The notes under the pieces are model-generated. The model was not told the DNA's origin. It was given only the letters and a program-made list of their open reading frames with translations, and searched no databases. Below are positions 17,107 to 25,244 of a DNA stretch of 64,000 nt, piece by piece; position 1 is the first letter of the stretch, and each line of letters opens with the position of its first letter. The translations under genes were made by a program, and so were the position numbers. The stretch is from JABDPF01 sp036351055 (GTDB lineage: Bacteria; Pseudomonadota; Gammaproteobacteria; Xanthomonadales; SZUA-36), in NCBI GenBank assembly GCA_036351055.1, contig JAZBOH010000137.1, forward strand, positions 48,875 to 112,874. The letters run 5' to 3'.

Positions 17107-19044
17107 TCAGGGTTCGAGAATCATGACAAAGCCGGTGCCATGCGGGAGCGTGACTTCGGCCTGGTCGACGTTGAATTCGGATAGTGCGGGTTGGCGCCAG
17201 TTGGCGCCGTCGGAGATCAGGCGGCCTTCTACAGCGCCCGTGAAGTTGAGATCCATCGCCAACTTCCTGGTTTCCGGCTCGGCGTTGATGCCGGCAACAA
17301 ACCAGCGCTCGCCCGCTCGCCGGGCGATGACCGCGAAACGGCCCGGGTAGCCGTCGATCAAGCGGCTTTCGTCCCAGCGCGCCGGTATGTCCCGCAGGTA
17401 ATCTTTCACGAAACCGGGCATCTCCGCCATCTGTTGCGGGGTGGTGACCAGGTGCTGGATGCCCGAGACGAACAGCACCGGCAGGGCCAGTTGAAAACCG
17501 TTGCTGGTTTTGCGCTCCCGGTCCGGGATGTCACCTAGCACCATCGGGGTGAAGTCCATCGGGTCGAACACGTTGCGGGCAAACGGCAACATGGCCGAGT
17601 GGGTGGCTTCGCGGTCGGTATTGGCCTGTTCAAACGTCATGAACTCCAGGCCCTTGATGGCCTCGGAGGTCAGGTAGTTGGGGTAGGTGCGCTGCAGGCC
17701 GCGCGGCAGGGTGGAGCCGTGTGTATTGACCACCAGGCCGAAGTCCGCGGCGTCTTCCAGGATATCCATGTAGTAGCGGATCACGGACATGCCGTCACCT
17801 GCAAAAAAGTCGACCTTGACGCCGCTGATACCCATGTTCTGCAGGCGCGCGAACTCGGCCCGCCGGCTTTCACGGGTCAGCAGCTTGCTCTTGGGGGTGT
17901 AAATCGTTTCGTTCCAGTCGCCGGAAGAGTTGTACCAGAGCAGCAGCGACACGCCCCTGCCGGCGGCGTATCGGGCCAGTTCGGCGATTTTTTCGTAGCC
18001 GATCTTCTGGTCCCAGTCGGCATCCACCAGCACGTAGGGCCAGTTCATGTTGGCGGCGTAGTCGACGAAGTCTTTTTGCACCGGGTAGATGGTGAAGTCG
18101 TCCTTGAGCAGGCCCCAGCTCCAGGCCGAGATTCCGGGTTGGATAAAGCCGGTGTCTGCCACTCGCGAGGGTTCGGCCAGGTCCGTGCCCAGGGTCGAAT
18201 CGGTGATGGTGGCCAGGTCGCCGGCCAACACCAGCCGCCAGGGCGAATGGAAAGGCAGCGTGGATTCCGGCATCAGCTCGCCGCCGGTGACGACCTCGGC
18301 CGCCTGGGGGAAACGTACGCGGTAGAGGCCGTCCACGCTGCTCTGTGCCAGGTTGCTGCCACTGTAGCGGCCGTCCATACCGGTTTCGGACAGAAGGATC
18401 CAGTGTTCGCCGTAGCGGAACAGGGCAGGGTAGACCCAGCCCGACTCGGTGGGTGAGGGCGTGCCAATTGGAATGTCCTGCAGGTAATCTTCCTCGTAAG
18501 AGGGGTTGGTATTGCTCCACCCGGTTCGCGCGTTGGCCTTGGGTTGCAGCCAGGCGCGGGTGCCCGGGAAGAAATGTACGCCGCTCGATTCCGCGCTCAC
18601 GGTCCAGGTTTCGCTTGAGGTTTCGGGGAATTCGTAGCGGTAGGCCAGTCCGTCGTCAGACAGCCTCAGCCTGAGATGCATGGCGTGCCTGTCCGCATTG
18701 ACCAGGGGAATGACGAGCTCGTTCGCCTGGTAGTGCATTTTTGACTGTTTCCCCGTCCACATCTCGTAGTCGTCGGAGACCAGGGACCTCTCCACCGCCC
18801 CGGCTTCTGAAAGGCCATTCTCGAAACCGGTGCGGTCGAAGCGGATGCCCATTGGCGAAGGTTGAATGACGTGCTCGCCCCGGCGCCTCAGCTGGAACAG
18901 GAGTCGTCCCTCGTCATCCAGTTCAAGCTCGACAGCCAGGCGCTCCCCGGGGCTGTTCAGTAGCCACGATGAATCTGCCTGCAAGGGCGAAACAAGGAAT
19001 GCCAGGATGCATAGCATATTGATTTTTATATATTTCATGTCCAT
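17107..19044 (-). CDS. GH97 glycosidase, retaining subgroup, exported
   Basis: A 645-residue exported GH97. A signal peptide covers about residues 1-23 (start at M1, or possibly M3). The N-terminal beta-sandwich (to about residue 285) precedes a TIM barrel and a C-terminal sheet. The residue after the fourth-strand motif is D412 in GVKVDFF, and E461 follows in YLTSEAIKG. A nucleophilic Asp at this place marks the retaining subgroup (alpha-galactosidase, beta-L-arabinopyranosidase) as opposed to SusB-type inverting alpha-glucosidases. beta-L-arabinopyranose and alpha-D-galactose have the same ring stereochemistry, and this locus is otherwise all arabinose, so beta-L-arabinopyranosidase is the better guess. 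It is divergent from the TonB receptor. Confidence 0.85.
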   Translation of the reverse strand: MDMKYIKINMLCILAFLVSPLQADSSWLLNSPGERLAVELELDDEGRLLFQLRRRGEHVIQPSPMGIRFDRTGFENGLSEAGAVERSLVSDDYEMWTGKQSKMHYQANELVIPLVNADRHAMHLRLRLSDDGLAYRYEFPETSSETWTVSAESSGVHFFPGTRAWLQPKANARTGWSNTNPSYEEDYLQDIPIGTPSPTESGWVYPALFRYGEHWILLSETGMDGRYSGSNLAQSSVDGLYRVRFPQAAEVVTGGELMPESTLPFHSPWRLVLAGDLATITDSTLGTDLAEPSRVADTGFIQPGISAWSWGLLKDDFTIYPVQKDFVDYAANMNWPYVLVDADWDQKIGYEKIAELARYAAGRGVSLLLWYNSSGDWNETIYTPKSKLLTRESRRAEFARLQNMGISGVKVDFFAGDGMSVIRYYMDILEDAADFGLVVNTHGSTLPRGLQRTYPNYLTSEAIKGLEFMTFEQANTDREATHSAMLPFARNVFDPMDFTPMVLGDIPDRERKTSNGFQLALPVLFVSGIQHLVTTPQQMAEMPGFVKDYLRDIPARWDESRLIDGYPGRFAVIARRAGERWFVAGINAEPETRKLAMDLNFTGAVEGRLISDGANWRQPALSEFNVDQAEVTLPHGTGFVMILEP

Positions 19045-19141
19045 CGAAACAGTCCTCGTGGTTAAGCCTTATCCTGCCCTGATAGTTGACCTAAGTCATC
19101 AATCGTGATTCCAACTCGCATCTGTTAACAAATTGTTCTAC

Positions 19142-19147
19142 TATAAT
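19142..19147 (+). promoter_or_regulatory. Possible -10 box for TonB receptor gene
   Basis: A consensus TATAAT lies 47 bases before the receptor ATG in the 150-base divergent gap. No good -35 hexamer is seen at 16-18 bases, so an activator or an unusual promoter may be involved. The short symmetric AACAAATTGTT just upstream (19128-19138) could be part of it. Confidence 0.35.
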
Positions 19148-19194
19148 TACCGCAATCGCACTGGCACACATCATCACTTACTGGGGATGACTCA

Positions 19195-21975
19195 ATGAAA
19201 CGTAAACCATTTTTCATATTTTTTGCCGCAGGAATGTTAGCGCTATCAGGTAGCGGTACCATTCTCGCTCAGAATGCACAGACAGATCAAGACGACGAGG
19301 GTGTTCTGGAAGAAGTCGTCGTTACCGGTGTCCGCTACAGTATGACCGCGGCTGTCGAGATCAAGCGCGACTCCATGCAGATCGTCGACTCCATTGTTGC
19401 CGAGGACCTGGGCAAGTTCCCCGATAACAATGTGATCGAGGCCATGCAGCGGATTCCGGGTGTTCAGGTGACCAACCGGGGCGCGGGAGAGGTCTCCTCC
19501 GTCTCCATCCGCGGCCTGTCCGACGTGACCACGACCATCAATGGCCGTAACATCTTTACCGCCGCCGGCCGCCAGGTCGCACTGGCTGATATTCCCGCCA
19601 CGCTGGTCAACCGGGTTGATGTGTACAAGACGCGTTCCCCCGAGCAGATTTCCCGGGGGCTGGCTGGACAGATCGACGTTCATACCAACCGTCCGTTCGA
19701 TTTCGACGGTTTCAAATTGATGGCGCAGGGACGTGCAACCTACCAGGAACAGGCGGACGAGATCGATCCGCAGTTCGGTTTTTTACTGAGTAACCGTTGG
19801 GAAACCGGCGCCGGCGATTTTGGCGCGCTCGTGAATGTTTCCTATACCCAAACCAACTTCAAGGACCAGGGAGTCCACGCGGGTGCTTCCGTGCCTTTCC
19901 GGCCTGCGGACCATCCATTTGCGCCGCTGGAACGCCTGTTCCCGCCGCTTTGGACACCCGGCCTCGATAACGGCTTGCCGACCGCGCCCGGTTCAACGTT
20001 GGATATCGCCGACGATATTGAGTTTGTTCACGCCCGCGACGCGATGTTCCAGCCGAATGTCACCGGTGAACGCAAACGCCCGGCATGGAACGTTTCCCTG
20101 CAATGGGCGCCGAATGACCGCTCCGAGTATACGTTTGAAGTTTTCTACAACGGCTATGAAAACACCCAGCACAACGGGCTGTTCTTTACCTTCGTAGACT
20201 GGTGGGGCGCTGTTGACCCTGCCGATCCCGTCGAAATGCACCCCGGCACCAACGTGGTCAAATCTCGTTACGTGAATTTCCCCTATGAATTCCTCAGTGG
20301 CGACGTGCTGGAGCAGGAAACAGACAGCTACCTGTATGCCGTGGGAGGCGAATGGGACATCAGCGACGATTTCGTAGTGAAATCCGAACTGGTTTACCAG
20401 GACAGTGAGTTCAAGGACAGTTTCTTCGCGCTGCGGGCCGACAAGGTTTCTCCCCGCTTGTTCGTGGATTTCAACCGGAGCAACGGTGTTCCCTACGTCG
20501 AGTTCTTTGACAACCCCGATACGCCGCAGGATGAAAGTGACCTGACCGACGCCACCCAGTGGAACCTGGCCCAGTTGTATGACAATGGCCAGTTGGACCA
20601 GGGCGACGCGTTCACCTGGACCGCAGATGCCGACTACGGTGTTGAGTGGGGCTGGATCGATACCGTCAGCTTTGGTCTGCGTTACGACAACCGTACCGCG
20701 CAGGAGAACGGCCGAAATGCGGAAGGCTACATTGGTGGACCGAGCGTCCGGGATGACCTGCCCGGTTTGATGGGCGTGATCACCAACCACTTTGACGGCC
20801 AGGCCCCCGTGCTTACCGAGTGGGCGATTCCCACGCAGGCCGGTATATTGGCCAACCAGGCTGCATTGCGCGCCGCTGCCGGCGTGGCCCCCGCCTCGTC
20901 ACACGTCTTGCTCAACCAGTTCAATATCGATGAAACACAGGTCGCAGCCTACCTCCAGGCCGACTTTTTCACCCAGATCGGTAACGGCTTCCTCGATGGG
21001 CGCTTCGGTGTCCGCTGGGTCGACCAGGATACGGATATGGACTTCCCGGATCCGGACACCGGCGGTACCGCGGCGGCGAATAACGGCAACTCAGCCGTGC
21101 TTCCCAGCCTGATGGTGCGTTACTCCTTCGCGGAGAACTGGATGGCCCGTTTCAGCTACACGGAAGCCTTTGAACTGCCAAGTTTCGGCCAACTGAGTCC
21201 TTACATCCAGTACTTCCCGGATGTCACCGATATTGGCTACGGTACGGCTTCTGGCGGTAACCCCGACCTGGAACCTGTCGAATCCGAGAACTGGGATGTT
21301 TCCCTGGAGTGGTATTTCAACGAAGGCAGCGTGGTCTACGCCACCTGGTTCAGGCGTGATATCACCGGCAACATCGTCCCGTTCCGCAACGTGATCCAGG
21401 CCGACTCTCCGACCGACGATCCGGACCTCGGCATGTACACCTGGGTTCTGAGCCAACCGGACAATGCCGGCGACTCCACGCTGGACGGCTGGGAATTTGG
21501 CCTGACCTACTTCCCGACCAACCTGCCGGGCTGGTTCGACGGTCTTGGTGTCCAGGCCAGTTACACAATCCTGGATTCCGAGCAGGAAATTCCAGTGACT
21601 GACGAACTGGGCAATATCACCGAGTACGATATCCTGCCTATCGGTGGCGTGTCGGACAGTTCATACAGCGTGATCCTTGCCTATGACCGCGAGACGTTCA
21701 ATGCCCGTCTCTCCTACTTCTGGCGGGACGATTTCTATGATCGGCAAGAAGCCGCGTTGTTCGCCAATCCGCTGCAGATCTGGAAATCGGCAGAGGAAAG
21801 CCTGGACTTCCAGCTGACCTGGCACTTCACCGACCGTTGGACGGCGACGTTCGATGCAACCAACCTGACCGAAGAGATTTACCACGAGAACTACGGCAAC
21901 AACCCGGTTATTTTCAACCACGTGAATAACCTGTTCAGCCGGACCTTCTCGCTCGGTCTGCGCTTCCAGATGTAA
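19195..21975 (+). CDS. TonB-dependent outer-membrane receptor (SusC-like, arabinan locus)
   Basis: A 926-residue outer-membrane transporter. A signal peptide (residues 1-25) is followed by an EEVVVTGVRYS TonB-box-like segment, then the plug (EDLGKFPDNNVIEAMQRIPGVQVTNRGAGE, VSIRGL) and a 22-strand barrel ending in FSLGLRFQM. The plug sequence is that of the Xanthomonas/Caulobacter-type carbohydrate receptors. Given its neighbours it probably takes up arabino-oligosaccharides. No SusD partner is present, as expected in Proteobacteria. The gene stands alone between a divergent GH97 and a strong terminator. Two overlapping LacI-type sites lie inside its signal-peptide codons. Confidence 0.9.
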   Translation: MKRKPFFIFFAAGMLALSGSGTILAQNAQTDQDDEGVLEEVVVTGVRYSMTAAVEIKRDSMQIVDSIVAEDLGKFPDNNVIEAMQRIPGVQVTNRGAGEVSSVSIRGLSDVTTTINGRNIFTAAGRQVALADIPATLVNRVDVYKTRSPEQISRGLAGQIDVHTNRPFDFDGFKLMAQGRATYQEQADEIDPQFGFLLSNRWETGAGDFGALVNVSYTQTNFKDQGVHAGASVPFRPADHPFAPLERLFPPLWTPGLDNGLPTAPGSTLDIADDIEFVHARDAMFQPNVTGERKRPAWNVSLQWAPNDRSEYTFEVFYNGYENTQHNGLFFTFVDWWGAVDPADPVEMHPGTNVVKSRYVNFPYEFLSGDVLEQETDSYLYAVGGEWDISDDFVVKSELVYQDSEFKDSFFALRADKVSPRLFVDFNRSNGVPYVEFFDNPDTPQDESDLTDATQWNLAQLYDNGQLDQGDAFTWTADADYGVEWGWIDTVSFGLRYDNRTAQENGRNAEGYIGGPSVRDDLPGLMGVITNHFDGQAPVLTEWAIPTQAGILANQAALRAAAGVAPASSHVLLNQFNIDETQVAAYLQADFFTQIGNGFLDGRFGVRWVDQDTDMDFPDPDTGGTAAANNGNSAVLPSLMVRYSFAENWMARFSYTEAFELPSFGQLSPYIQYFPDVTDIGYGTASGGNPDLEPVESENWDVSLEWYFNEGSVVYATWFRRDITGNIVPFRNVIQADSPTDDPDLGMYTWVLSQPDNAGDSTLDGWEFGLTYFPTNLPGWFDGLGVQASYTILDSEQEIPVTDELGNITEYDILPIGGVSDSSYSVILAYDRETFNARLSYFWRDDFYDRQEAALFANPLQIWKSAEESLDFQLTWHFTDRWTATFDATNLTEEIYHENYGNNPVIFNHVNNLFSRTFSLGLRFQM
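19235..19261. promoter_or_regulatory. Two overlapping LacI-type sites inside TonB receptor 5' end
   Basis: TGTTAGCGCTATCA (19235-19248) fits TGNNANCGNTNNCA at all fixed positions. AGGTAGCGGTACCA (19248-19261) fits 7 of 8. Their centres are 13 bases apart and they begin 40 bases into the coding region. If bound, they would block elongation or act as a downstream operator; they might also be chance, since they fall in signal-peptide codons. Confidence 0.5.
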
Positions 21976-21992
21976 CCCTGTATGTGCCTGTT

Positions 21993-22023
21993 ACCGGCGG
22001 GAGTCTCTCCCGCCGGTTTTTTT
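21993..22023 (+). terminator. Rho-independent terminator of TonB receptor gene
   Basis: An 11-bp GC-rich stem (ACCGGCGGGAG paired with its complement) with a TCT loop is followed by a run of seven T. It starts 17 bases after the receptor stop codon. The T-run touches the stop codon of the convergent LacI-type gene; on that strand no T-run follows the hairpin, so it works only rightward. Confidence 0.92.
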
Positions 22024-23083
22024 ATGGCTTTGGCGGGGGTGCGTGGCTGTCTCGCAGGACCAGGTCGAAGCTGCGCATGTCCCTGAATCCCTTGTAGTCA
22101 CCGCCAGACCTGGCGGAGCGGATATTGCGCTCCAGCAGTTCGACCGCCTCGTGGGCCATTTCAGCGATGGGTTGCCGTATGGTGGTGATTTCCGGCTCGA
22201 TGGCGGTCGCCAGTAGGGTGTCGTCGAATCCAACGATGGTCAGCTCAGCTGGAACTTCAATGTTGCGGTGATGTGCTGCCGCAATGGCGCCGGCGGCCAT
22301 GTCGTCGTTGCTGGCAATAATGGCGGTGGGCTTGTTCTCCATGGCGAGCAGCTTCTCGGCTACTTCGGTGCCGGAACGGTAGGCAAAGCGGCCCTGGATA
22401 ACCAGGGTCTCGTCTATCTCCAGGCCGGCATCCTGCATGGCCTCGCGAAACCCCTGCAATCGAAGCCAACTGGCGGACTGCCCGGGATTGCCAATCATGA
22501 AGGCGATGCGCCGGTGGCCAATTGAGATGAGCTTCGTCGTCATGTCGTAAGCGGCCCGGCGGTCGTCCACGCGGATGGCGGAAATCCGTTCAAAATCGTG
22601 CTCCGAGCCGATCGTCACGGCCGGGATGCGGTTTTTTTCTAGCATCTCCAGTGCATCCTCGGAGTCACACAGCGGGGGGCCCAGGATAAATCCTTCGACC
22701 CCTTCTTCGCTCAGCTCCCTGATCGTGCGCAGGGTGTCCGGCCCCTGCTCGCATTCCTCGATAATGATGTGCGTATCTGCGTGATGGGCCCGGTCCAGAA
22801 GCCCCCGCAGCATGGCGCTGAGGAAGGTATTGTTCGGGTTGATGTAGATAAGGCCGATGGTGATCGGGTTGGCGCTGGCCAGGCTGCGCGCCGCCTTGTT
22901 GGGGCGGTAGCCGAGTTCCTTGACCGCATGGTTGACTTTATCCCGGGTCGAAGGCCGAACGTTGTCCGCGTTGTTGATGACCCGCGACACCGTCATCGGC
23001 GAGACGCCGGCCCTTTTGGCGACGTCGTTAACGGTAACATTTCTATGCTGGCGCCGGCTGCTGCCTGGTGTCTTCGTACTCAA
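22022..23083 (-). CDS. LacI/GalR-family transcriptional regulator
   Basis: A 353-residue repressor-type protein. The N-terminal helix-turn-helix is residues 17-45 (VTVNDVAKRAGVSPMTVSRV), followed by the hinge helix with ARSLA and a periplasmic-binding-protein-like ligand domain. It lies next to the TonB receptor of the arabinan locus, and 14-base sites matching the family consensus occur upstream of several genes of that locus, so it is the probable local regulator, with arabinose or an arabino-oligosaccharide as the likely inducer. The gene is monocistronic and convergent with the receptor gene. A 13/14-type match to the operator lies within its own first codons (23026-23039), but there the sequence is dictated by the conserved TVNDVA. 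Confidence 0.9.
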   Translation of the reverse strand: MSTKTPGSSRRQHRNVTVNDVAKRAGVSPMTVSRVINNADNVRPSTRDKVNHAVKELGYRPNKAARSLASANPITIGLIYINPNNTFLSAMLRGLLDRAHHADTHIIIEECEQGPDTLRTIRELSEEGVEGFILGPPLCDSEDALEMLEKNRIPAVTIGSEHDFERISAIRVDDRRAAYDMTTKLISIGHRRIAFMIGNPGQSASWLRLQGFREAMQDAGLEIDETLVIQGRFAYRSGTEVAEKLLAMENKPTAIIASNDDMAAGAIAAAHHRNIEVPAELTIVGFDDTLLATAIEPEITTIRQPIAEMAHEAVELLERNIRSARSGGDYKGFRDMRSFDLVLRDSHAPPPKP

Positions 23084-23169
23084 GGGATTGCTCGCAATGG
23101 ACCAGAACCTATCTTAATCGCTTTGGGTAGCGGGAGTCGATGTCGGCGGCCTCAGCGCGCTGTTCCGCA

Positions 23170-25014
23170 TCAATCCAGCAAATCGAGATTTCTCACGGCG
23201 CCTTTGTCAGCGCTGGTCACCATCTTTGCGTAAACCTTCAATGCGGCGCTGACTTTGCGCGGGCGTTGCTTTTTGGGTTGCCAGGCGCGTTCGCCGCGGG
23301 CCTCCATTGCAGCTCGCCTTGCGGCCAGCGTTGCGTCGTCAAGCTTCACGTTGATGCTGCGCCCGGGTATGTCGATCTCGATGATGTCACCGGTCTGAAC
23401 CAGGCCGATCGCGCCGCCGGCCGCAGCCTCGGGTGATACATGGCCGATGGAAAGACCGGATGTGCCACCTGAAAAGCGGCCGTCGGTAAGTAGCGCGCAG
23501 GCTTTCCCCAGGCCTTTTGATTTCAGGTAGGACGTGGGGTAGAGCATTTCCTGCATGCCGGGCCCGCCCTTTGGACCCTCGTAGCGCACGACCACCACCT
23601 CGCCGGCCCTGACCCGGCCGATCAGGATGTCTTCGACCGCGTCCTCCTGGCTTTCACAGACGTGGGCCGGGCCCGAGAAGACGAGGTTGGAATCGTCGAC
23701 ACCGCTGGTCTTGACCACACAGCCGTCTTCCGCGATGTTTCCGAACAGGACGGCCAGGCCGCCGTCTCTCGAATAGGCGTTTTCCAGCGAACGGATACAG
23801 CCCGTTTCGCGGTCCGTGTCCAGCGACTCCCAGCGCGTATCCTGGCTGAACGCCGTTTGCGTCGGGATCCCGGCGGGTCCGGCAGAAAACAATTTGTGTG
23901 CAGCGGGGTCGTCACTGGCCACGATGTCCCATTGCGCCAACGCATCCGCCATCGAGGCGCTATGCACGGTGGCGCATTGCCCATGCAGCAGGCCGGCGCG
24001 GTCCAGTTCCCCCAGGATGCCCATCACGCCACCGGCGCGGTGCACGTCTTCCATGTGGTACTTGGGCGTATTGGGCGCCACTTTGCACAGTTGGGGCACA
24101 TGGCGTGACAGGCGGTCGATATCCGCCAGGGTGAAATCCAGCTCGGCTTCCCGGGCGGCAGCCAGCAGGTGCAGGATGGTATTGGTCGAGCCGCCCATGG
24201 CGATGTCCAGGCTCATGGCGTTTTCGAAGGCCTCGAAGTTCCCGATGTTGCGCGGCAGCACGGAATCATCGTCTTTTCCGTAATAACGCCCGCAAAGTTC
24301 CACCACCAGGTGGCCGGCGCGTTTGAACAGCTGTTCACGGTCGACGTGGGTCGCCAGGGTGGAGCCGTTGCCCGGCAGGCTCAGGCCCAGCGCCTCGGTC
24401 AGGCAGTTCATCGAATTTGCGGTAAACATGCCCGAACAGGACCCGCAGGTTGGGCAGGCCGAGCGCTCGTATTCGGCCACGGTCGCATCTGATGCATCAC
24501 TGTCCGCGGCGACGACCATGGCGTCGACCAGGTCCAGCTTGTTTTCGGACAGCTTTGTTTTGCCAGCTTCCATGGGGCCGCCGGACACAAAGACCGCGGG
24601 AATGTTCAGCCGCATGGCGGCGTTCAGCATGCCGGGGGTTATCTTGTCGCAGTTCGAGATACAGACCAGTGCATCGGCGCAGTGCGCATTGACCATGTAT
24701 TCCACGGAATCGGCGATGATGTCCCGCGAGGGCAGGCTGTAAAGCATGCCGTCGTGGCCCATGGCGATCCCGTCGTCGACGGCGATGGTATTGAACTCCT
24801 TGGCCACACCGCCGGCGGCTTCGATCTCGCGGGCGACCAGCTGGCCCAGGTCCTTCAGGTGAACGTGTCCCGGAACGAACTGGGTAAATGAGTTGGCCAC
24901 GGCGATGATGGGCTTTTTGAAGTCATCGTCCTTCATGCCGGTGGCGCGCCATAGTGCGCGGGCGCCAGCCATGTTTCGGCCATGAGTGGATGTTTTTGAA
25001 CGGTAGTCGGGCAT
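23170..25014 (-). CDS. ilvD: Dihydroxy-acid dehydratase
   Basis: It dehydrates 2,3-dihydroxy-3-methylbutanoate and the isoleucine counterpart to the 2-keto acids, in valine, leucine and isoleucine synthesis. The 614-residue protein is collinear and closely similar to E. coli IlvD from MPDYRSKTSTHGRNMAGARA to SADKGAVRN. The iron-sulfur cysteines are in CISNCDKITPG and CPTCGSCSGMF. It is monocistronic and separates the arabinan locus from the alginate lyase unit. Sugar-acid dehydratases (arabinonate, gluconate) belong to the same superfamily, but the near end-to-end match to IlvD argues for the amino-acid enzyme. Confidence 0.96.
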   Translation of the reverse strand: MPDYRSKTSTHGRNMAGARALWRATGMKDDDFKKPIIAVANSFTQFVPGHVHLKDLGQLVAREIEAAGGVAKEFNTIAVDDGIAMGHDGMLYSLPSRDIIADSVEYMVNAHCADALVCISNCDKITPGMLNAAMRLNIPAVFVSGGPMEAGKTKLSENKLDLVDAMVVAADSDASDATVAEYERSACPTCGSCSGMFTANSMNCLTEALGLSLPGNGSTLATHVDREQLFKRAGHLVVELCGRYYGKDDDSVLPRNIGNFEAFENAMSLDIAMGGSTNTILHLLAAAREAELDFTLADIDRLSRHVPQLCKVAPNTPKYHMEDVHRAGGVMGILGELDRAGLLHGQCATVHSASMADALAQWDIVASDDPAAHKLFSAGPAGIPTQTAFSQDTRWESLDTDRETGCIRSLENAYSRDGGLAVLFGNIAEDGCVVKTSGVDDSNLVFSGPAHVCESQEDAVEDILIGRVRAGEVVVVRYEGPKGGPGMQEMLYPTSYLKSKGLGKACALLTDGRFSGGTSGLSIGHVSPEAAAGGAIGLVQTGDIIEIDIPGRSINVKLDDATLAARRAAMEARGERAWQPKKQRPRKVSAALKVYAKMVTSADKGAVRNLDLLD

Positions 25015-25244
25015 GGTGTGGAAGCGTTCCTATTGTACGGCGTTCAATTGTAGACGATATCCGCCAGTCCTCCAGCAGGGGGATCCCATTTTTCATTGCC
25101 AATTATTTTTGCGTCTTTGATACGATATTCCCTCGCGTGAGCTTCAATCAACGGGAAAACCTGAAATGGCAAATAACAACGAAGCAGCGCTTGCCATCAG
25201 GTATCCATAATCAGCAAAAAGGGCCGGGCAGGCCCGGGGGCGTT

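Noticed and set aside
23026..23039. LacI-type operator match at the start of the LacI-family gene
   Set aside because: It falls on codons for the conserved TVNDVA of the helix-turn-helix, so the match is likely due to coding; autoregulation is not excluded.
23170..25014. IlvD/Edd-family protein as an arabinonate dehydratase of the arabinan pathway
   Set aside because: End-to-end close similarity to E. coli IlvD, and it is not co-transcribed with arabinan genes.
24954..25244. Upstream extension of the alginate lyase frame
   Set aside because: It would overlap ilvD and bury the signal peptide; the ATG at 25245 has a ribosome site and a clean signal peptide.
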